From Pseudomonadota bacterium (GTDB lineage Bacteria > Pseudomonadota > Alphaproteobacteria > Rhizobiales > Xanthobacteraceae): a stretch of DNA of 9,572 nucleotides. Each line of letters opens with the position of its first letter. Within the stretch, counting starts at the first letter, position 1. The position numbers and the translations under genes are program-made. The notes beneath the pieces are model-generated. The model did not search any database, was not told where the DNA came from, and was given only the letters and a program-made list of their open reading frames with translations. Shown here one piece after another: positions 5,817-9,572 of the stretch. The DNA is taken from NCBI GenBank assembly GCA_023432845.1, contig JAEZEY010000450.1, positions 1 to 9,572 of the forward strand, given 5' to 3'.

Positions 5817-7273
5817 CGCTCGGCGAACTCCTGCCGGAGGTCAGCCTGGCACCGGGCTTTGCCCGTATCGCGGTGACCGGAGTCACCTCCGACAGCCGCA
5901 AGGTCAAGCGCGGCTTTCTCTTCATCGCCATCGCCGGCAGCAAGGCCGACGGCGCAACCTATGCCGCCAAGGCGGTGGAAGCCGGCGCCGTCGCCGTGTG
6001 CGCCGAGCACAGGCCGGGCGGCTTGCCGCAGGGCGCGGCCTTTATTCAGGTCGGCAATGCGCGCCGCGCGCTGGCGCTGGCCGCCGCGAAATTCTATCCG
6101 CGCCAGCCGGGCATCATCGCCGCTGTCACCGGCACCAGCGGCAAGACGTCGGTTGCGGCCTTTACCCGCGAGATCTGGACGGCGCTGGGGCAATCGGCTG
6201 CCAGCGTCGGCACCGTCGGTGTGGTGTCGCCGAAAGGCGAGGTCTATGGCTCGCTGACCACGCCCGATCCGGTCGATCTGCATCGCTCGCTCGATGAACT
6301 CGCCGCCGATGGCGTCACCCATCTGGCGCTGGAAGCGTCATCGCACGGCCTTGATCAGCATCGCCTCGACGGCATCCGCATCGCCGCCGCCGGCTACACC
6401 AATCTGTCGCGCGACCATCTCGACTATCACCCGACGCTGGAGGCCTATCTCGCCGCCAAGCTGCGCCTGTTCACGGAGTTGGTTGCCGCGAACGGGACGG
6501 CAGTGATCAATGCCGACGACGAGCACGCGCTGCAGGTTGTCGAAGCCGCGCGGCGGCGCGGGCTGAAGCTGCTCACCATCGGCAAAAATGCGACCAAGGG
6601 CGGCGAGGGCATCCGGATCGCCGAGGTCGCCATCGACGGCTTTGCGCAGCGCGTCGCGTTCGAACACGCCGGCCACATATATAATGTGAAGCTGCCGCTG
6701 GTCGGTGCCTTCCAGGTCTACAACGCCGCGGTGGCCGCGGGGCTTGCCATCGCCACCGGCTCGCCGCCGGCGCCGGTCTTCGCGGCGCTGGAGAAGCTGA
6801 CCGGCGCCAAGGGCCGGCTCGAACTCGTCGGCGCTTTCAACGGCGCGCCGATCTTCATCGACTATTCGCACAAGCCGGACGCGCTGGCCAAAGCACTGGA
6901 AGCGTTGCGGCCCTATGCCACCGGCAAGCTAGCCCTCGTGTTCGGTGCCGGCGGCGACCGCGATCCCGGCAAACGTCCGCTGATGGGCGAGGTCGCTTAT
7001 AAGAACGCCGACCGCGTCATCGTCACCGACGACAATCCGCGCAGTGAAGACCCGGCTGCGATCCGTGCCGCCATTCTGGCCGCCGCACCGGGCGCCACCG
7101 AGATCGGCGACCGCGCCGAGGCCATTCGCGCCGGTATCGCCGGACTGCAAAAAGGCGATGTGCTGGTCGTGGCCGGCAAGGGCCATGAAACGGGCCAGAT
7201 TGTCGGCGGAAAGACACTGCCGTTCTCGGATCACGAGGCGGTCGAGAAGGTGTTGAAGGAATTGGGGGCATGA
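5813..7273 (+). CDS. murE: UDP-MurNAc-L-Ala-D-Glu:meso-diaminopimelate ligase MurE
   Basis: A 486-residue cytoplasmic Mur ligase that uses ATP to add meso-diaminopimelate to UDP-MurNAc-L-Ala-D-Glu. The N-terminal UDP-binding domain includes VTSDSRKVKRGFLFIA (24-39). The central ATPase domain has the P-loop TGTSGKTS (106-113), EASSHGLDQHR (174-184) and the lysine expected to be carbamylated, K216 (AYLAAKLRLF). The C-terminal domain carries YSHKPDAL (351-358), GAGGDRDPGKRPLMG (378-392) and DNPR (407-410), the motif that marks specificity for meso-diaminopimelate over lysine, then AGKGHE (454-459). The GTG at 5813 overlaps the ftsI stop (GTGA), with AGG (5803-5805) 7 nt upstream. An AT-rich spot at 6674-6688 inside the gene contains a perfect TATAAT. 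Confidence 0.98.
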   Translation: MTLGELLPEVSLAPGFARIAVTGVTSDSRKVKRGFLFIAIAGSKADGATYAAKAVEAGAVAVCAEHRPGGLPQGAAFIQVGNARRALALAAAKFYPRQPGIIAAVTGTSGKTSVAAFTREIWTALGQSAASVGTVGVVSPKGEVYGSLTTPDPVDLHRSLDELAADGVTHLALEASSHGLDQHRLDGIRIAAAGYTNLSRDHLDYHPTLEAYLAAKLRLFTELVAANGTAVINADDEHALQVVEAARRRGLKLLTIGKNATKGGEGIRIAEVAIDGFAQRVAFEHAGHIYNVKLPLVGAFQVYNAAVAAGLAIATGSPPAPVFAALEKLTGAKGRLELVGAFNGAPIFIDYSHKPDALAKALEALRPYATGKLALVFGAGGDRDPGKRPLMGEVAYKNADRVIVTDDNPRSEDPAAIRAAILAAAPGATEIGDRAEAIRAGIAGLQKGDVLVVAGKGHETGQIVGGKTLPFSDHEAVEKVLKELGA

Positions 7274-8718
7274 CGTCTCTCTGGACACTCTCCGACATGG
7301 CCCGCGCGATGCGCGCCGACATTGTCGGTTCGCCGGCGGCCGACATCACCGGCATCTCCATCGACACCCGCACCATCGCCAAGGGCGAAGCCTTCTTCGC
7401 GCTGACCGATGTGCGCGACGGCCATGATTTCGTCGAGGCGGCGCTGAAGGCCGGCGCCGGCGTCGCCGTTGTCGCGCGGTCGAAGCGTGATCGTTTTCCC
7501 GTCGATGCGCCACTGCTGCTGATCGATGATGTGCTTGATGGCTTGCGCGATCTGGCGCGAGCCGCGCGTGCACGCATGAGCGCCAAGGTCATTGCTGTCA
7601 CCGGCTCGGTCGGCAAGACGGGCACCAAGGAAGCCCTGCGCCTGGCGCTGTCCGCCGATGGCGAGACCCATGCCTCGGTCGCTTCGTACAACAATCACTG
7701 GGGCGTGCCTTTGTCGCTGGCGCGCTGTCCGGCCGACGTCAAATACGCCATCTTTGAAATCGGCATGAACCATGCCGGCGAGATCACGCCGCTGACGAAA
7801 CTGGCGCGCCCGCATGTCGCCATCGTCACCACGGTGGAAGCGGTGCATCTGGAATATTTCGGCTCGATCGAGAAGATCGCCGATGCCAAGGCCGAAATCT
7901 TCCTCGGCCTTGAACCGGGTGGCGCCGCCGTCATCAACCGCGACAACTCACAATACGAGCGGCTCGCCGCCGCGGCGAAGGCTGCCGGCGTGGAGACCAT
8001 CGTCCGCTTCGGCGAGGATCCGTCCTGCGAAGCGCGCCTCATCCGCTTTGCGCTGCACGCCAGCACGTCTTCCGTCCATGCCGACATTCTCGGCCACGAG
8101 GTACATTACAAATTGGGCGCGCCGGGCAGGCATCTCGTCAATAATTCGCTCGCCGTGCTGGCCGCGGCGTCGCTCGCCGGCGCCGATCTGGCGCTCGCCG
8201 CGCTGGCGCTCGGCAAATTGCGCGCGCCGGCCGGCCGCGGCGCCCGCATGATCCTGCATCCGTCCGGTGGCAGCGCGCTGTTGATCGACGAAAGCTACAA
8301 CGCCAACCCGGCCTCGATGGCGGCGGCGATCGCACTGCTCGGTCAGGCCGAGATCGGCAAGCTTCCAAACGGTTCTTGGGGCCGGCGCATCGCCGTGCTC
8401 GGCGACATGCTCGAACTGGGCAGCGACGGCGCAAGGCTCCATAGCGCGCTGGCGGCCGACCTCGAGGCCGCCAGGATCGACCTCGTTTATTGTTCTGGAC
8501 CGCTGATGCAATCGCTGTTTCAGGCTCTTCCCTCGGACCGCAGGGGCGGCTATGCCGGAACCGCGGCGGAGCTGGAGCCGGCCGTGCTCGGCGCGATTCG
8601 TCCCGGTGATGCCGTGATGGTGAAGGGCTCGTTCGGTTCCAAGATGGCTCCCATCGTGAAGGCTTTAGAGAAAACCTACGCGGGCACCCCGGCGCCGGAC
8701 CCGGACGCCGGAGCCTGA
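7270..8718 (+). CDS. murF: UDP-MurNAc-tripeptide:D-Ala-D-Ala ligase MurF
   Basis: A 482-residue cytoplasmic Mur ligase that adds D-Ala-D-Ala to UDP-MurNAc-tripeptide, completing the soluble pentapeptide precursor. The N-terminal domain has ISIDTRTIAKGEAFFAL (29-45). The ATPase domain shows the P-loop TGSVGKTGTKE (111-121), SYNNHWGVPLSL (139-150), FEIGMNHAGEI (162-172) and probable carbamylated K207 (DAKAEIF). The C-terminal domain has DESYNANPASM (340-350), LGDMLELG (377-384) and VKGSFGSKM (451-459). The final residues form an Ala/Pro/Asp-rich tail not needed for the fold. The ATG at 7270 overlaps the murE stop (ATGA), with AAGGA (7256-7260) 9 nt upstream. The C-terminal coding sequence holds a GC-rich inverted repeat (8689-8694 with 8706-8711). 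Confidence 0.98.
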   Translation: MTSLWTLSDMARAMRADIVGSPAADITGISIDTRTIAKGEAFFALTDVRDGHDFVEAALKAGAGVAVVARSKRDRFPVDAPLLLIDDVLDGLRDLARAARARMSAKVIAVTGSVGKTGTKEALRLALSADGETHASVASYNNHWGVPLSLARCPADVKYAIFEIGMNHAGEITPLTKLARPHVAIVTTVEAVHLEYFGSIEKIADAKAEIFLGLEPGGAAVINRDNSQYERLAAAAKAAGVETIVRFGEDPSCEARLIRFALHASTSSVHADILGHEVHYKLGAPGRHLVNNSLAVLAAASLAGADLALAALALGKLRAPAGRGARMILHPSGGSALLIDESYNANPASMAAAIALLGQAEIGKLPNGSWGRRIAVLGDMLELGSDGARLHSALAADLEAARIDLVYCSGPLMQSLFQALPSDRRGGYAGTAAELEPAVLGAIRPGDAVMVKGSFGSKMAPIVKALEKTYAGTPAPDPDAGA

Positions 8719-8761
8719 CGAAGCCAACCAGCAGCAAAGACTCTGCGATAAGGCGACTGCG

Positions 8762-9572
8762 ATGTTTTACTGGCTGACCGAATTCTCGGACACACTCTCG
8801 TTCCTCAACGTCTTCCGCTACATCACCTTCCGCACCGGCGGCGCGGTCGTGACCGCGCTGGTGTTCGTCTTCCTGTTCGGCGGGCCGATCATCGACATGC
8901 TGCGGCTCAAGCAGGGCCGCGGCCAGCCGATCCGCACCGACGGGCCGCAATCGCACCTCATGACCAAGAAGGGCACGCCCACCATGGGCGGGCTGATGAT
9001 CCTGTCGGGCCTTTTGGTCTCGACGCTGCTGTGGGCCAATCCGAAAAATCCTTACGTGTGGATCGTGCTCGGCGTCACTTTGGCCTTCGGCCTGATCGGC
9101 TTCTACGACGACTATCTGAAAGTGACGAAGCAGACCCATGCCGGCTTCTCCGGCCGCACGCGCCTGATCGCCGAGGCGACGGTGGCGCTGATCGCCTGCA
9201 TCGCGCTTACCCATATCGGCAAGGCGCCGATGGCGACGTCGCTGACCTTCCCCTTCGTCAAGGAGCTGGTGGTCAACCTCGGCTGGATGTTCGTCATCTT
9301 CGGCGCCTTCGTCATCGTCGGCGCCGGCAATGCCGTGAACCTCACCGACGGCCTCGACGGCCTCGCCATCGTGCCGGTGATGATCGCGGCGGCGAGCTTC
9401 GGTCTCATCTCCTATGTGGTCGGCAACGCGCTGTTCTCCGAATATCTGCAACTGCACTACGTCGCCGGCACCGGCGAACTCGCGGTGCTGTGCGGCGCGG
9501 TCATCGGCGCCTCGCTCGGCTTCCTGTGGTTCAACGCGCCGCCGGCCTCCATCTTCATGGGCGACACCGGCT
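8762..9572 (+). CDS. mraY: Phospho-N-acetylmuramoyl-pentapeptide-transferase MraY (partial, 3' end cut by window)
   Basis: The first 270 residues of the integral membrane enzyme that transfers phospho-MurNAc-pentapeptide from UDP to undecaprenyl phosphate, making lipid I. Family proteins are about 360 residues, so roughly a quarter is missing. Visible landmarks are KKGTPTMGGLMI (69-80), the catalytic aspartate pair in FYDDYLK (D116, D117), NLTDGLDGLAI (193-203) and FMGDTG (265-270), where D268 corresponds to E. coli D267. Several hydrophobic helices are evident (about 25-45, 75-92, 98-114, 136-150, 173-190, 200-221, 239-256). The late His-rich motif lies beyond the window. The ATG at 8762 has AAGG (8750-8753) 8 nt upstream. 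Unlike the preceding genes it is not overlapped: 43 nt separate it from murF. Confidence 0.97.
   Translation, partial: MFYWLTEFSDTLSFLNVFRYITFRTGGAVVTALVFVFLFGGPIIDMLRLKQGRGQPIRTDGPQSHLMTKKGTPTMGGLMILSGLLVSTLLWANPKNPYVWIVLGVTLAFGLIGFYDDYLKVTKQTHAGFSGRTRLIAEATVALIACIALTHIGKAPMATSLTFPFVKELVVNLGWMFVIFGAFVIVGAGNAVNLTDGLDGLAIVPVMIAAASFGLISYVVGNALFSEYLQLHYVAGTGELAVLCGAVIGASLGFLWFNAPPASIFMGDTG

Noticed and set aside
8689..8711. GC-rich hairpin at the murF 3' end (CCGGCG with CGCCGG) as a terminator or attenuator before mraY
   Set aside because: It lies within coding sequence, has no T-tract after it, and mraY follows with a good ribosome binding site 43 nt after murF; read-through is expected.
8138..9457. 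Minus-strand open frame of 439 codons, His/Asp/Arg-rich
   Set aside because: Antisense to murF and mraY, both with full family motifs; low-complexity composition is typical of an antisense shadow.
1..9572. Mobile elements, CRISPR arrays, tRNA or rRNA genes, toxin-antitoxin or defence genes
   Set aside because: No transposase or integrase, no regularly spaced repeats, no tRNA-like or rRNA sequence and no defence-type domains were seen; the coding space is filled by the genes listed.

Overview
This 9.6 kb window is high-GC DNA with the codon and base usage of an alphaproteobacterium, most likely a member of the Hyphomicrobiales (Rhizobiales) such as the Xanthobacteraceae or Nitrobacteraceae. 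That placement is inferred from the gene order, the protein sequences and a TTAA-N7-TTAA box typical of CtrA control; no 16S rRNA or other taxonomic marker is present.

The right two thirds (2665-9572) is the first half of the conserved division and cell wall (dcw) cluster, all on the + strand: rsmH, ftsL, ftsI, murE, murF and the first 270 codons of mraY. RsmH methylates 16S rRNA. FtsL and FtsI are septal membrane proteins, FtsI being the transpeptidase that cross-links septal peptidoglycan. MurE and MurF add meso-diaminopimelate and D-Ala-D-Ala to the UDP-MurNAc peptide, and MraY transfers the product to undecaprenyl phosphate to give lipid I. The genes are packed tightly: rsmH and ftsL are 3 nt apart, and ftsL/ftsI, ftsI/murE and murE/murF each share a 4-nt stop/start overlap. 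Only mraY has a spacer (43 nt) with its own ribosome binding site.

The left third is accessory. A minus-strand AraC-type regulator (57-881) diverges from a small soluble protein of a probable calycin/DUF1579-like type (1017-1514). A minus-strand zinc N-acetylmuramoyl-L-alanine amidase with a C-terminal peptidoglycan-binding domain (1537-2310) follows; it converges on the small gene and diverges from the dcw operon. It has no visible export signal, which suggests a role in cytoplasmic peptidoglycan recycling, a function that fits beside a precursor synthesis operon.

The 354-bp gap between the amidase and rsmH (2311-2664) is the main regulatory stretch. It holds an AT-rich block with a TTAA-N7-TTAA motif, then a GC-rich leader of about 225 nt. 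No mraZ gene is found there, although mraZ usually opens this cluster.

I found no mobile element, CRISPR array, tRNA or rRNA. I do not see convincing evidence of a new biological system. The points worth following up are the candidate CtrA site with the missing mraZ, the Cys/His motif of the AraC regulator and its divergent partner, and an exact TATAAT hexamer inside murE.
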